From contig NZ_CP053348.1 of NCBI RefSeq assembly GCF_013394595.1, positions 2,382,001 through 2,446,000 on the forward strand: 64,000 bases of DNA, in the 5' to 3' direction. Shown here piece after piece: positions 1-9,524 of this stretch. The number at the start of each line of letters is the position of its first letter. Position 1 is the stretch's first letter. Made by a program: the position numbers and the translations under genes. The notes under the pieces are model-generated. The model was given only the letters and a program-made list of their open reading frames with translations. It made no database searches and had not been told where the DNA came from. The stretch is from Winogradskyella forsetii. GTDB taxonomy: Bacteria > Bacteroidota > Bacteroidia > Flavobacteriales > Flavobacteriaceae.

Positions 1-49
1 TCAATACTGAAAACGGAATACAAAGCACACATAAACTGGTTATAAATTA

Positions 50-766
50 ATGAGCAGCCCAAAAGGAAAATTATATCTTATACCAACACGATTAGGTGAT
101 AATCCACCTCTTGAAGTATTACCTATTTCAATTAAAAAAATCATTGAGGATCTCAATTATTACATCGTAGAAAATGAAAAAACAGCACGTCGCTTTATAA
201 AACGAATATCATCTGGTAAATCACAACCGTCGTTAAAGCTTCAAGTATTAAATAAATATACTACTGAAGCCGAGCGCAATACCTATTTGAATGTTTGTTT
301 AGAAGGTATCTCAATTGGTTTGCTCTCAGAAGCTGGCTGTCCTGCTATTGCTGATCCTGGAGCCGACATTGTAAGTTTAGCGCACCACATGGACATTCAA
401 GTAGTACCGATGGTTGGCCCTTCTTCCATTCTACTCGCCTTAATGGGTTCTGGTATGAATGGGCAAAGTTTTACATTTAATGGGTATTTGCCAATTGATA
501 AAAATGAAAGAAAGTCGAAATTAAAAAGTTTGGAACGTTTATCTTCTGAACACAATCAAGCTCAAATTTTTATTGAAACACCATATAGAAACATGAAGAT
601 GCTTGAAGATTTAGTCAATTCGCTTCATCCAAATACGCGAATTTGTGTGGCTTGTGATTTAACTTTACCAACAGAATTCATTAAAACCAAAACCGCAAAC
701 GACTGGAAACATAATAAAGAAGACCTGCACAAGCGACCTGCTATTTTTATTATTCAAAAAGACTGA
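50..766 (+). CDS. RsmI-like tetrapyrrole-methylase family SAM-dependent methyltransferase
   Basis: A 238-residue protein of the tetrapyrrole (corrin/porphyrin) methylase superfamily, closest to the RsmI branch that 2'-O-methylates 16S rRNA C1402. The motif SEAGCPAIADPG (residues 93-104) and GPSS (123-126) are the SAM-binding signatures of this family. It is shorter than classical RsmI (about 280), lacking much of the C-terminal part; many Bacteroidota carry such a short paralog beside a full RsmI, so the substrate is uncertain. It stands alone, facing away from the lytic transglycosylase gene that follows. Confidence 0.8.
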   Translation: MSSPKGKLYLIPTRLGDNPPLEVLPISIKKIIEDLNYYIVENEKTARRFIKRISSGKSQPSLKLQVLNKYTTEAERNTYLNVCLEGISIGLLSEAGCPAIADPGADIVSLAHHMDIQVVPMVGPSSILLALMGSGMNGQSFTFNGYLPIDKNERKSKLKSLERLSSEHNQAQIFIETPYRNMKMLEDLVNSLHPNTRICVACDLTLPTEFIKTKTANDWKHNKEDLHKRPAIFIIQKD

Positions 767-838
767 TAGATCTTAGAAACGCACAACAAGCACCATTTAC
801 GATTGAAATAGTCAATTTGACTTTTTGGATTTTCGAAT

Positions 839-1495
839 TTATAAAGTAACCCTTGCTTTCTTATCAGGAGTAATCATAGACGTATCATATCCCGAAAACT
901 TTTTCATATAAAACTTAACGGAAGAACCGTAGGCATCAGAAAGATTATTGCCGCCATAACTGCGTAGAAACTTTTTTACATTTCCAGGACCTGCCAAGTG
1001 AGCGGCCGCTAAAATACCAGATTCAGTTACTTTTACGCCACCAATCTGTTTCCCTTCAAAGCGTTTAATATCTTTTCTAAGAACCCATTTATTTCGTTTC
1101 GCATTGGCAACAAACGCTTTTTCTTGCAATTCTGGATTGTATAAAAACTGATTCGGCGTATAAATCCCAATTAATTTTAAGGTCTCAGCACCAAACTGGT
1201 ATTTACCTAAATAACCTAAAGTATTAACTGTAAAATAATCACCTCTAGATTCCTTAAACGCTAAAGCTTCCTTAAAGCCTTCAAAAGATTTTCCTAAATG
1301 TGGTGTAAACAAGCTCTGCTTAAAAGTATGGTCTTGACCAACCATAGCTAATTCTTCAGAAATGTTGTAATTGAGTTCTAATCCTTCTGTAGAATAAGTC
1401 TCAGGATCAAGAGACGGATTTGGATACAATGCTAATGCAGCAAGCAAACAAATTGTAAATGGCATGATAAAATTCTTAACGCTATTTATAGTCAT
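839..1495 (-). CDS. Putative lytic murein transglycosylase-like protein
   Basis: 218 residues with an N-terminal membrane segment (about 8-25), so probably exported or membrane-anchored. A lysozyme-like core follows: FKESRGDY has a likely catalytic glutamate at residue 82, then LGKYQFG and a late AAHLAGPGN motif, as in SLT/lysozyme-fold peptidoglycan-cleaving enzymes. It is separated by about 117 bp from the mltG-containing operon upstream on the same strand, which also deals with cell-wall glycan. The fold assignment is from motifs; the exact enzymatic activity is inferred. Confidence 0.65.
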   Translation of the reverse strand: MTINSVKNFIMPFTICLLAALALYPNPSLDPETYSTEGLELNYNISEELAMVGQDHTFKQSLFTPHLGKSFEGFKEALAFKESRGDYFTVNTLGYLGKYQFGAETLKLIGIYTPNQFLYNPELQEKAFVANAKRNKWVLRKDIKRFEGKQIGGVKVTESGILAAAHLAGPGNVKKFLRSYGGNNLSDAYGSSVKFYMKKFSGYDTSMITPDKKARVTL

Positions 1496-1612
1496 AACAG
1501 CTAAATTTTTACTGTAAAACGTTTCCCCAAACTATCTTACAAAATTCGCGTGCAAATATACGACATTTTTGTAATAATTGAAAATCAGTCGGTTAAGTGT
1601 TTAAAAACCTCT

Positions 1613-2518
1613 TTAAAAGTAGATATAATGCCATTTTACATGGCCCTTATTATTTAGTTCCAAAGCAGGAAAAGGCACCTTTATCGCGTTAAAAACATCG
1701 AAAATGGTTTTCAAAACATTAGAATTTGTTTTAATCCGTGTTAAATCGACATCTAAACTTAAGTAAAATTGACGTCTTCTATTCTGGTTTAAAAACAGAG
1801 GGTCATTTGCTTCTCCTGTTAACATGCCCTCTGCGCCATAACCGAAAGCGACATTCAACCAATTGGGAATTGTTTCTGTTCTTAAAAACGAATTGATATT
1901 GGCACTCAACCAATAGGTTTGCCCATTATAATCTTTTAGAAATTCCTCAGAAAATCCATTGCCTAATTTATTGGGACGCTGTTTTGCATATTGAGTCCTA
2001 TGAAATGAATATTTCAATACCATACGTTGTTCATTCCATAGTAATTCTTGACCAACATACAATCCTGTTCCTGCGGCATTTGCTGCCATATCGCTCCAAG
2101 AAAAACCCCATTCTTCAGAAAAACCGTCCATAATTTCAACGATTGTGAGAAATCCAAATCCTAAAGTAGCTCCATAAAGTAACTGGTCTTTTTTACCTAC
2201 TCCTGCCCAATTTAAGGTGTTCGCTCCCAACCTTCCTAATTGATAGGACGAAAACACATGACCCATTTTATCCATTTGCAACCACTCGCCACTATCGTTC
2301 AAGGTTTTAAAATTGGAACGCGGATAATCGGCATACCATAATTGATTGAGCCCAATCAATGTTGTTGAAGCTAAAGCTGTCTGCGTAATAACAACCGTAT
2401 TTCTGCGCGATAGATTTAGTGAATCACTAGGCTTTAAAAATGAGTTGAATTTAGATTGTGAAAACAACGAGGTACTAGCCAATAAGAACAAAACGGTATG
2501 GCATAAAACCCGCATCAC
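1613..2518 (-). CDS. DUF2279 (YfiM-like) outer-envelope protein
   Basis: 301 residues starting with a signal peptide (hydrophobic stretch ending near SLFSQ). The motif DKMGHVFSSYQLGR (near residue 85) is typical of DUF2279/YfiM proteins, which are predicted envelope proteins of unknown function. The C-terminal half has alternating aromatic strands (for example RRRQFYLSLDVDL) suggestive of a small beta-barrel. It is the last gene of the dapF-acetyltransferase-mltG cluster, 3 bp after mltG, so it is probably co-transcribed with it. Confidence 0.7.
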   Translation of the reverse strand: MMRVLCHTVLFLLASTSLFSQSKFNSFLKPSDSLNLSRRNTVVITQTALASTTLIGLNQLWYADYPRSNFKTLNDSGEWLQMDKMGHVFSSYQLGRLGANTLNWAGVGKKDQLLYGATLGFGFLTIVEIMDGFSEEWGFSWSDMAANAAGTGLYVGQELLWNEQRMVLKYSFHRTQYAKQRPNKLGNGFSEEFLKDYNGQTYWLSANINSFLRTETIPNWLNVAFGYGAEGMLTGEANDPLFLNQNRRRQFYLSLDVDLTRIKTNSNVLKTIFDVFNAIKVPFPALELNNKGHVKWHYIYF

Positions 2519-2521
2519 ACC

Positions 2522-3565
2522 TTATTTATTAATCCCTTGAGAAGACAAATACCTTTGATATGCCCTTGCGTTATTATTATGCTGACCTAATGTTTTAGCA
2601 AATTTGTGGTAACCTAAGCGTTTGGCATCGGCAGCAAAGTAAAGATAGCTATGTTTTTCAGGATTTAAAACCGCCTTAATTGCCGATAAATCTGGCATGG
2701 CTATTAGTCCTGGAGGTAATCCTGTGTTTTTATAAGTATTGTATGGGGAATCGATGCTTTTATGTACATTTAAAACACGCCTTATAATGGTGTTTTTATA
2801 TAAAGGCAATTGATAAGCCGCAAACTTCAATGTTGGGTCGGCTTGTAGAGGCATACCTATTCGCAATCTATTGAGATAGACGCCAGCGACTCTTGGCTGC
2901 TCATCGGCTTGCTTGGATTCTTCGTGTACAATTGATGCTAAGGTTATAACTTCATTTGGGGTTAAATTCAGTTTTTTAGCTTTGGCTTTTCTGTTATCGG
3001 TCCAGAATCGGTTGTACTCTGTTAACATTCTATCCCTAAAGGTTTCCGCAGAGGTATTCCAGAAAAACTCATAACTATTTGGCAAATACATCCCTAAAGC
3101 TGTTGCTTTGTTGAAACCGTTTTTAGATAAAAACTTGTCATCTGTCATTGCCGTTAACAATTGCAAACTATCGGCTTCAATCTGTGTACTTATTCGTCCT
3201 GCTAAATCTGCTAAATTATGCTGATTATTGAACGCAATTTTCAACGGAAGATTTTTACTTCGGATGGAGTTGATGATGTCATTATTGTTCATGCCTTTAG
3301 AAATGGCAAAACGGCCCGCTTTTATATTGGTCGTATATTTTTTTTGATTGGCCAAAGCATCAAACGCATCAATATCTTCTAATAGTGGTTCTAATTGTGA
3401 ACGGACTTCTGCATAATCGGCATTGGTTGGCACATAAATGTAGGCAACTTCATTATTGAATGTTGTGTTTGGAGCAAACATCGCATTATATATGTAATAG
3501 GCAAACACGCCACAAACCACCAAACCAATGAGAGCAACTGCCCATAGAATTTTTTTAATGTACAT
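2522..3565 (-). CDS. mltG: Endolytic murein transglycosylase MltG
   Basis: 347-residue YceG-like protein that cuts nascent peptidoglycan strands at the inner membrane. One N-terminal membrane segment (about 5-27) is followed by the periplasmic domain; ASIVHEES (around 211-217) carries the catalytic glutamate, and SPYNTYKNTGLPPGLI plus AVLNPEKHSYLYF are conserved signatures. Length is normal. It lies 2 bp from the acetyltransferase gene upstream and 3 bp from the DUF2279 gene downstream, all minus strand, consistent with one operon headed by dapF. Confidence 0.93.
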   Translation of the reverse strand: MYIKKILWAVALIGLVVCGVFAYYIYNAMFAPNTTFNNEVAYIYVPTNADYAEVRSQLEPLLEDIDAFDALANQKKYTTNIKAGRFAISKGMNNNDIINSIRSKNLPLKIAFNNQHNLADLAGRISTQIEADSLQLLTAMTDDKFLSKNGFNKATALGMYLPNSYEFFWNTSAETFRDRMLTEYNRFWTDNRKAKAKKLNLTPNEVITLASIVHEESKQADEQPRVAGVYLNRLRIGMPLQADPTLKFAAYQLPLYKNTIIRRVLNVHKSIDSPYNTYKNTGLPPGLIAMPDLSAIKAVLNPEKHSYLYFAADAKRLGYHKFAKTLGQHNNNARAYQRYLSSQGINK

Positions 3566-3567
3566 AG

Positions 3568-4092
3568 TTAATCGTTAATTCGTTGTAATAGATATTCATT
3601 TGTGAAGTTCTTTCCATTGAAACGCCACTCTTTTTTTAATCCTATTTTTTTGAAACCATTAGCTTCGAACAAATTTAAACTGGCTAAATTATCTTCTGAA
3701 ATATTAGCATAAACTTGATGTAAATGCAAGGTTTGAAAACAGTAGTTTATCAATAAATTTAAGGCTTCTTTACCATAACCAAGATTCCGATTGCCTTCAT
3801 CTTGAATCAATATTCCGATACCTGCACGCTTATTTTTAATATCGAAATCAAACACATCAATTAAACCAATCGTTTCATTTTTTGAATTACAAATTGCCAA
3901 ACGTAGTTGTTTCGCTTCAAAAATATCCTGTTGCGCATTTTCGAGATATTGCTTAATTAAAAATCTAGAATATGGTGTTTGGGTATCGCTTAAGTGCCAA
4001 AGTGCTGTGTCATTCTCAATGCCATAAACGAACTCTAAATCCTCAGGTTCCAAAGCTCTTAAATAAATTTGTTCTCCTTTTAGGCTTACCAT
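3568..4092 (-). CDS. GNAT N-acetyltransferase, RimJ/RimL type
   Basis: 174 residues with the GNAT fold: start LRALEPEDLEFVYGIEND, the acetyl-CoA loop region RNLGYGKEALNLLINYCF and the terminal NLFEANGFKKIGLKKEW that is typical of RimJ/RimL-like enzymes, which acetylate protein N-termini or small molecules. Its start codon overlaps the end of dapF by 7 bp and its stop is 2 bp from mltG, so translation is probably coupled in this operon. The substrate cannot be told from sequence. Confidence 0.85.
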   Translation of the reverse strand: MVSLKGEQIYLRALEPEDLEFVYGIENDTALWHLSDTQTPYSRFLIKQYLENAQQDIFEAKQLRLAICNSKNETIGLIDVFDFDIKNKRAGIGILIQDEGNRNLGYGKEALNLLINYCFQTLHLHQVYANISEDNLASLNLFEANGFKKIGLKKEWRFNGKNFTNEYLLQRIND

Positions 4093-4865
4093 TCTATATC
4101 GCCTTTAAATACTTGTACTGCTGGTCCAATCAACCAGATATTGTGATAACCATTATCATTACTATCAAAGCTTACTCTAAGTTGACCTCCTGGTGTTTTC
4201 AAATTAACCGAAGTGTTCTCCGTTTTTCCACTATTGTGCATGGCTAAAGCCACAGCTGTAACTCCTGTTCCGCAAGAAAACGTTTCATCTTCCACGCCTC
4301 TTTCATAAGTTCTCACAGCAAAATTATCCGTTGTTAGTTGTTCTACAAAATTCACATTACTACCAACGGCATTATAAGGTTGGCCGTATCTAATTTCCGA
4401 ACCTTTAGCTTTCACATTATAATCAGCTATATCTGAAACCATTTCCACATGATGTGGCGAACCTGTATCTAAAAACTGATGATTGTCGAAGGTTTGAATA
4501 TCAGAAACATCTTGCATTTGCAAATGAACGGTTTCGTTTTCAATCTTTGCTTTATGCAATCCATCAATGGCCATAAATTCGGCTTCATCCTTAATAATCC
4601 CTAAAAAGTTGGCAAAAGCAACGATGCACCTTCCTCCATTACCACACATGCTGCTTTGATTACCATCCGCGTTGTAATAGATCATTTTAAAAGCTGTATT
4701 ATCGTCATTTTCCAGCAAAATAAAGCCATCCGCTCCTATGCCAAATCTTCGGTCGCATAGCTGCTCAATACGTTTGGTATCATTTTTGTTTATAATCTGC
4801 AAACGGTTATCTACGATAATAAAATCGTTACCTGTTCCTTGATATTTATAAAATGTCATTTTCAT
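4086..4865 (-). CDS. dapF: Diaminopimelate epimerase
   Basis: Interconverts LL- and meso-diaminopimelate for lysine and peptidoglycan synthesis. From the chosen ATG the protein is 259 residues. YQGTGNDFIIVDNR opens the fold, and the two catalytic cysteines are visible in CGNGGRC (Cys74) and ETFSCGTG (Cys198). The open frame extends to a TTG at 4877, but the ATG at 4865 (or 4859) matches the family start better. It heads a minus-strand operon with an acetyltransferase, mltG and a DUF2279 gene. Confidence 0.95.
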   Translation of the reverse strand: MKMTFYKYQGTGNDFIIVDNRLQIINKNDTKRIEQLCDRRFGIGADGFILLENDDNTAFKMIYYNADGNQSSMCGNGGRCIVAFANFLGIIKDEAEFMAIDGLHKAKIENETVHLQMQDVSDIQTFDNHQFLDTGSPHHVEMVSDIADYNVKAKGSEIRYGQPYNAVGSNVNFVEQLTTDNFAVRTYERGVEDETFSCGTGVTAVALAMHNSGKTENTSVNLKTPGGQLRVSFDSNDNGYHNIWLIGPAVQVFKGDIEW

Positions 4866-5023
4866 AATTAAAGGCAAATATAAGAATATTAGGTGGTAAA
4901 ACGACTTGTTAAACGGTCGTTAAAGTTGACGTTAAAAAGTCGTTAAATATAAAATTGAAATCAATAAATTTCTAATTTTAATCGTTAGTAAAAATGAATA
5001 GTAATACTTAAATCAAATAAAAT

Positions 5024-6427
5024 ATGAAGAAGATCCTAACTTTAGTTTTTGTTTCAGTTCTAGGTGGTTTATTGACTTTGGGAGGTTACAAACTTTTTAT
5101 TGAAAATGAATCACAACCATTAGCGGTTGAACAGTCGTCTGACTTTCCTGTTTTTGTTCCTACAAATAATTCAGTTACCAGTAATTCTGTTATGGCTCCA
5201 AATTTTGTAGATGCTGCAGAGAAATCCTTGGATGCTGTAGTACACGTAAAAAATACGGCAATTTTAACTGGACCAACATCCATGCGCGACTTGTTTTACG
5301 GTCGTAGCTCACAACGTGCGCAAGTTGGTACTGGTAGCGGCGTCATAATTTCGCCAACAGGTTATATAGTGACCAATAACCACGTGATAAAAAATGCCAA
5401 TGAAATCAGTATCACGCTAAACGATAATAAATCATACAGTGCTGAGCTGATTGGTACAGATGAAACTACTGACATCGCATTATTGAAAATAGATACTGAC
5501 GACGACCTGCCATTTATGGCCTTTGGCGATTCTGATAATGCGAAAATCGGAGAATGGGTTTTAGCTGTTGGAAATCCGTTTAACTTGAATTCTACGGTTA
5601 CTGCAGGTATTATTAGTGCAAAATCTAGAGATTTATCTGGTAACCATTCCCAATCATTTATACAAACAGATGCTGCTGTCAACCCTGGAAATTCTGGTGG
5701 TGCATTGGTAAATACCAATGGTGATTTAATTGGGATTAATACAGCAATATCTTCTCAAACTGGTTCTTATATTGGGTATTCATTTGCTGTTCCAAGTAAT
5801 ATTGCTCGGAAAATTGTGAACGATATTATGGAGTATGGTAATGTGCAAAATGGCATTCTTGGTGTTGTTGGTGGTGCTTTAAATAGTAAAGCAGCAGAAG
5901 AATTAGGCACAGAAACAACAGAAGGATTTTATGTAAGTGAAGTGCAAGAAGATACTGGCGCAGAAGAAGCAGGCATTCAATCTGGAGACATTATTAAGAA
6001 AGTTGATAATGTTGATATCAATAAGTTTTCGGATTTAACAGGATATTTAAAAACCAAAAGTCCAGATGATGTGGTGAACGTCACTTTACTAAGAGATGGA
6101 GACGAAGAAATCGTACCCGTTACCTTATTGAAACCTTCAAGCTATATGTTGCCAACGATAGGTTTAATTAAAAATGCAGCGGACAAAGACTTGAAACGTT
6201 TCAATACTGAATATGGTGTAAAAATTTCAAAGTTGGATAAATCGAATAAGCTCTCTTGGAACAAGAATGGCGTTGAAGAAGGTAGCATCATCACAAAAAT
6301 CAATGGCAAAAAATTATATTCCATTGACGATGCTCAAAGTGCTATTAAAACAAGACAGTATAATGAACCGCTTCAAATTGAAGTGATAAACACAGATGGG
6401 GAAAAAGTAGTTTTTAACTTTAGATAA
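5024..6427 (+). CDS. degP: DegP/HtrA-family periplasmic serine protease
   Basis: 467-residue envelope quality-control protease. A signal anchor (about 3-25) precedes the trypsin-like domain with the triad His120 (TNNHV), Asp150 (TTDIALLKID) and Ser224 (NPGNSGGAL). Two PDZ regions follow: one from about residue 275 with AGIQSGDIIKKVD, and a second, more diverged one near the C-terminus (GVEEGSIITKINGK). Length fits Do-like proteases of Bacteroidota. It is monocistronic and followed by a clear terminator. Confidence 0.93.
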   Translation: MKKILTLVFVSVLGGLLTLGGYKLFIENESQPLAVEQSSDFPVFVPTNNSVTSNSVMAPNFVDAAEKSLDAVVHVKNTAILTGPTSMRDLFYGRSSQRAQVGTGSGVIISPTGYIVTNNHVIKNANEISITLNDNKSYSAELIGTDETTDIALLKIDTDDDLPFMAFGDSDNAKIGEWVLAVGNPFNLNSTVTAGIISAKSRDLSGNHSQSFIQTDAAVNPGNSGGALVNTNGDLIGINTAISSQTGSYIGYSFAVPSNIARKIVNDIMEYGNVQNGILGVVGGALNSKAAEELGTETTEGFYVSEVQEDTGAEEAGIQSGDIIKKVDNVDINKFSDLTGYLKTKSPDDVVNVTLLRDGDEEIVPVTLLKPSSYMLPTIGLIKNAADKDLKRFNTEYGVKISKLDKSNKLSWNKNGVEEGSIITKINGKKLYSIDDAQSAIKTRQYNEPLQIEVINTDGEKVVFNFR

Positions 6428-6453
6428 AAACAACGCATTCACATACCCAATTA

Positions 6454-6488
6454 ACCCTTCAAAGTAATATTCTTTGAAGGGTTTTTAT
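6454..6488 (+). terminator. Rho-independent terminator after degP
   Basis: CCCTTCAAAG / CTTTGAAGGG arms around a short AT-rich loop, followed by TTTTTATTTT. It lies 27 bp after the degP stop. Confidence 0.85.
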
Positions 6489-6565
6489 TTTCGACAAAAT
6501 GTACTACGAAAACGTTTGAAATATAGTATTTTCGCAAAATATAACCACTATAAATTAAACAACAT

Positions 6566-8014
6566 ATGGGTTTTAATGACACTTACGAAAAAGAGTTAGC
6601 GTTTCAGGCAGACCGTCGAAGGGCGACGGTAGAATTTATAAAAATTGTGAGCGACTTATGGTATGATAAGTCAATCGAACTGGTTTTATTCAGAAATCAA
6701 CTTATAGATAGAAATGTGAGCGAGATTTTGAATTTGCATGAATATGCTGGCGAATTTGTTCAGAAACCAATTTCTATATTCGATTCGGTTGAAATTGCTC
6801 AAGCCATTAGTGCGCTAACCTTACCTCCTGCTAAACTGGATATCGGAAAACTAACCTATGAGTTTCATTTAGAAGACCAGAAATACGGCAATGCCACCGC
6901 TTTTGTTGCGGATAAATTAGGTAATGCAAAAAACAACAAAACCATTGAACCTAAAGATGTTATCCTATATGGTTTTGGTAGAATTGGTCGTTTGGTAGCA
7001 CGTGAGTTAATGACACGTACGGGAAAAGGGACACAATTACGATTAAGAGCCATAGTCACCAGAGGGGAAATTAATGAAACGGTTTTAGAAAAACGCGCCT
7101 CATTATTGAGAAATGATTCTGTACATGGCGATTTTTCTGGTATGGTCAGTACCGATTTAAAAAACTCAGCTTTAATTATCAATGGAACCACGGTAAATAT
7201 CATTTCGGCAAATGCACCAGAAGACATTGATTACACAAAATATGGCATAACTAATGCGTTAGTTATTGATAATACTGGAGCTTTTAGAGATAAAGACGCT
7301 TTGGGCAGACACTTAAAATCTAAGGGTGTTGACAAAGTTTTACTTACAGCACCAGGCAAAGGTGTTCCTAATATTGTACATGGCGTTAACCAAAAAGAGC
7401 ACGATCCGGATAAGGTTAAAATATTCTCAGCAGCATCTTGCACCACAAATGCCATTACTCCAATATTGAAGGCCGTTGAGGATTCTTTTGGCATAAAAAC
7501 CGGACATTTAGAAACCATTCATGCTTATACCAATGACCAAAATTTAGTAGATAATTTCCATAATAAATACAGACGTGGTCGTGCTGCTGGCTTAAACATG
7601 GTCATTACAGAGACAGGTGCAGGACAAGCCGTAAGTAAAGCGTTGCCATCGCTTGAAGGTAAATTGACGTCAAATGCTATTCGAGTTCCGGTACCAAACG
7701 GTTCATTGGCCATACTTAATTTGGAATTAGAAAATGAAACTTCTGTAGAGAGCATGAATACCATTATGAAAAAGTATGCACTCGAAGGCGACTTGGTGGA
7801 ACAGATTAAATACGAAATGAGTGACGAACTCGTATCGAGTGATATTGTCGGTAGCTCCGCACCTTCTATTTATGATAGCAAAGCAACTATTGTTAGAAAA
7901 GACGGAAAAAACGTTATACTCTATATATGGTATGATAACGAATATGGTTATAGCCACCAAGTGATTCGTTTGGCAAAGTATATTTCTAAGGTAAGACGCT
8001 ATGCTTATTACTAG
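6566..8014 (+). CDS. gap: Glyceraldehyde-3-phosphate dehydrogenase, long form
   Basis: 482 residues, belonging to the long GAPDH type with a 130-residue N-terminal extension before the Rossmann motif YGFGRIGR (about 135-142). The catalytic cysteine is in SAASCTTNA (Cys292) and the partner histidine lies in ETIHAYTNDQ. NSLHG-equivalent and C-terminal WYDNEYGYS motifs are complete. It converts glyceraldehyde-3-phosphate to 1,3-bisphosphoglycerate; the long form is often linked to gluconeogenic use, though cofactor preference cannot be read here. Transcribed alone with its own terminator. Confidence 0.93.
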   Translation: MGFNDTYEKELAFQADRRRATVEFIKIVSDLWYDKSIELVLFRNQLIDRNVSEILNLHEYAGEFVQKPISIFDSVEIAQAISALTLPPAKLDIGKLTYEFHLEDQKYGNATAFVADKLGNAKNNKTIEPKDVILYGFGRIGRLVARELMTRTGKGTQLRLRAIVTRGEINETVLEKRASLLRNDSVHGDFSGMVSTDLKNSALIINGTTVNIISANAPEDIDYTKYGITNALVIDNTGAFRDKDALGRHLKSKGVDKVLLTAPGKGVPNIVHGVNQKEHDPDKVKIFSAASCTTNAITPILKAVEDSFGIKTGHLETIHAYTNDQNLVDNFHNKYRRGRAAGLNMVITETGAGQAVSKALPSLEGKLTSNAIRVPVPNGSLAILNLELENETSVESMNTIMKKYALEGDLVEQIKYEMSDELVSSDIVGSSAPSIYDSKATIVRKDGKNVILYIWYDNEYGYSHQVIRLAKYISKVRRYAYY

Positions 8015-8038
8015 AGCATTTTGAAAAATGAAAATTAA

Positions 8039-8068
8039 GAATCTTGTCTAACGGCAAGATTTTTTTTG
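8039..8068 (+). terminator. Rho-independent terminator after gap
   Basis: AATCTTG / CAAGATT arms with an 8-nt loop followed by a run of T residues. Confidence 0.8.
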
Positions 8069-8134
8069 TTTTGCACGCAACCATTTCAATACTTCTGCAT
8101 CTATTGGGTAACTAAAACCAATTCACCCTTTCAC

Positions 8135-8650
8135 ATGAAAAAATCCTTTCTATTTCTCTTTATGACATCCACCGTACTAATTCATAGCTGTGTTCCTTTT
8201 TGGGGTGATGGAAACGATGATGATTTTCCAATGGTTTCAAATTATGAACCTGTAATTATGAAACGATCCGTGTTTGAAACCACTACAACTCTTGAAAGCA
8301 CACCAAGAGCTATTGAAAATTCAGGAAAAATATATGTTAAGGACGATTATATTTTTATCAATGAAGTGAATGAAGGTTTTCATCTTATCAATAATTCAAA
8401 CCCCTCAAACCCACAAAATATTGGGTTTATTAAAGTTTTGGGGTCTTCAGATTTAAGTATTAAAGAAGATGTGATTTATATTAATAATGCTACGGATTTA
8501 ATTGCCGTGACCATAGATGACACTTCCGAAACATTGACCATCACCAAACGTTTAGAGAATGTTTTTCCACAGATTTGGTCGCCAGAAGGCATGTCTTACT
8601 ACAATTTAGAACAGGATGATATCATTGTTAATTGGGAACTAATAAACTAA
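8135..8650 (+). CDS. Lipoprotein with LVIVD-like repeats
   Basis: 171 residues from the ATG at 8135; an upstream in-frame ATG at 8066 would put non-signal sequence before the lipoprotein signal and overlaps the gap terminator, so it is rejected. The signal ends in the lipobox LIHSC. The mature part has strand pairs such as DDYIFINEVNEGFHLINNS and DVIYINNATDLIAV that resemble LVIVD beta-propeller blades. The next gene encodes a second protein of the same kind, with only 5 bp between them, so the two likely act together at the outer membrane; role unknown. Confidence 0.75.
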   Translation: MKKSFLFLFMTSTVLIHSCVPFWGDGNDDDFPMVSNYEPVIMKRSVFETTTTLESTPRAIENSGKIYVKDDYIFINEVNEGFHLINNSNPSNPQNIGFIKVLGSSDLSIKEDVIYINNATDLIAVTIDDTSETLTITKRLENVFPQIWSPEGMSYYNLEQDDIIVNWELIN

Positions 8651-8655
8651 ACGCT

Positions 8656-9390
8656 ATGAGAAAGATATATTTAATTTTAGTTATGGTATTGTTTTTAGTC
8701 AACTGTGATTCTGATGGCACCAATGACGCTTCATTTACAGAAAATGGTCAAGGTGGTTCACTTGCACGCTTCGCGCTCTATTCAGATTATCTCTATGTTG
8801 TGGATGACACCAACCTTAATGTATTTAGCATTGTAAACCGAGAGCAACCTGTACAAGTCAATACAGTGTCCATAGGTTTTAATATTGAAACACTTTTTAA
8901 TTATGAAAACTACTTATATATAGGTTCTAGAAATGGAATGTTCATTTATAATATAGACAATGCCGAAGAACCAGCTTATGTTTCAGATGTGCAACATTTT
9001 ACGGCCTGTGATCCTGTTGTAGCTAATGATACGCATGCTTTTGTAACCTTACATACCAATATTGGTTGTGGTACCAATATTAATGTTTTAGAGATTTATG
9101 ATATTACAGAGGTTACCAACCCTGTATTGGTTTCATCAAGAAATTTAACCAGACCGATAGGTATAGGGCTTTACAACGACTATTTATTTGTTTGCGACAA
9201 TGAAGTTAAGGTTTTTGATGTCTCTGATCCAACGGATTCCCAATTAGTAACGTCTATCGATGTGAACAGCTTTGATGTCATTATTAACAATGGCATTTTA
9301 GTCTTAATTGGCCAAAACGGTTTGTACCAATATACATTAGACGCAGACGATATTACAAATATTTCACATTTAAGCACCATCAACATCTAA
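8656..9390 (+). CDS. LVIVD-repeat beta-propeller lipoprotein
   Basis: 244 residues from the ATG at 8656, with a lipoprotein signal ending LVNC. Repeated blades of about 40 residues are visible, for example DYLYVVDDTNLNVFSIVN, NYLYIGSRNGMFIYNIDN and DYLFVCDNEVKVFDVSD, giving a propeller-like surface protein. It directly follows a related lipoprotein and is followed by a palindromic terminator. No enzymatic motif is seen; a binding or surface role is inferred. Confidence 0.8.
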   Translation: MRKIYLILVMVLFLVNCDSDGTNDASFTENGQGGSLARFALYSDYLYVVDDTNLNVFSIVNREQPVQVNTVSIGFNIETLFNYENYLYIGSRNGMFIYNIDNAEEPAYVSDVQHFTACDPVVANDTHAFVTLHTNIGCGTNINVLEIYDITEVTNPVLVSSRNLTRPIGIGLYNDYLFVCDNEVKVFDVSDPTDSQLVTSIDVNSFDVIINNGILVLIGQNGLYQYTLDADDITNISHLSTINI

Positions 9391-9416
9391 AATAGAATTT
9401 CTATCGTATATAAAAT

Positions 9417-9445
9417 GCCTCATAATATTATGAGGCTATTTGTTT
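9417..9445 (+). terminator. Palindromic terminator after the LVIVD lipoprotein pair
   Basis: Perfect 20-bp palindrome GCCTCATAATATTATGAGGC followed by a T-rich stretch. Confidence 0.7.
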
Positions 9446-9524
9446 GGTAAATGTCTATGAAATACTCATAAAATTATTATCTTGGCAACCAATTAATCTA
9501 ACACAACCAAAAATTACCTCTAGG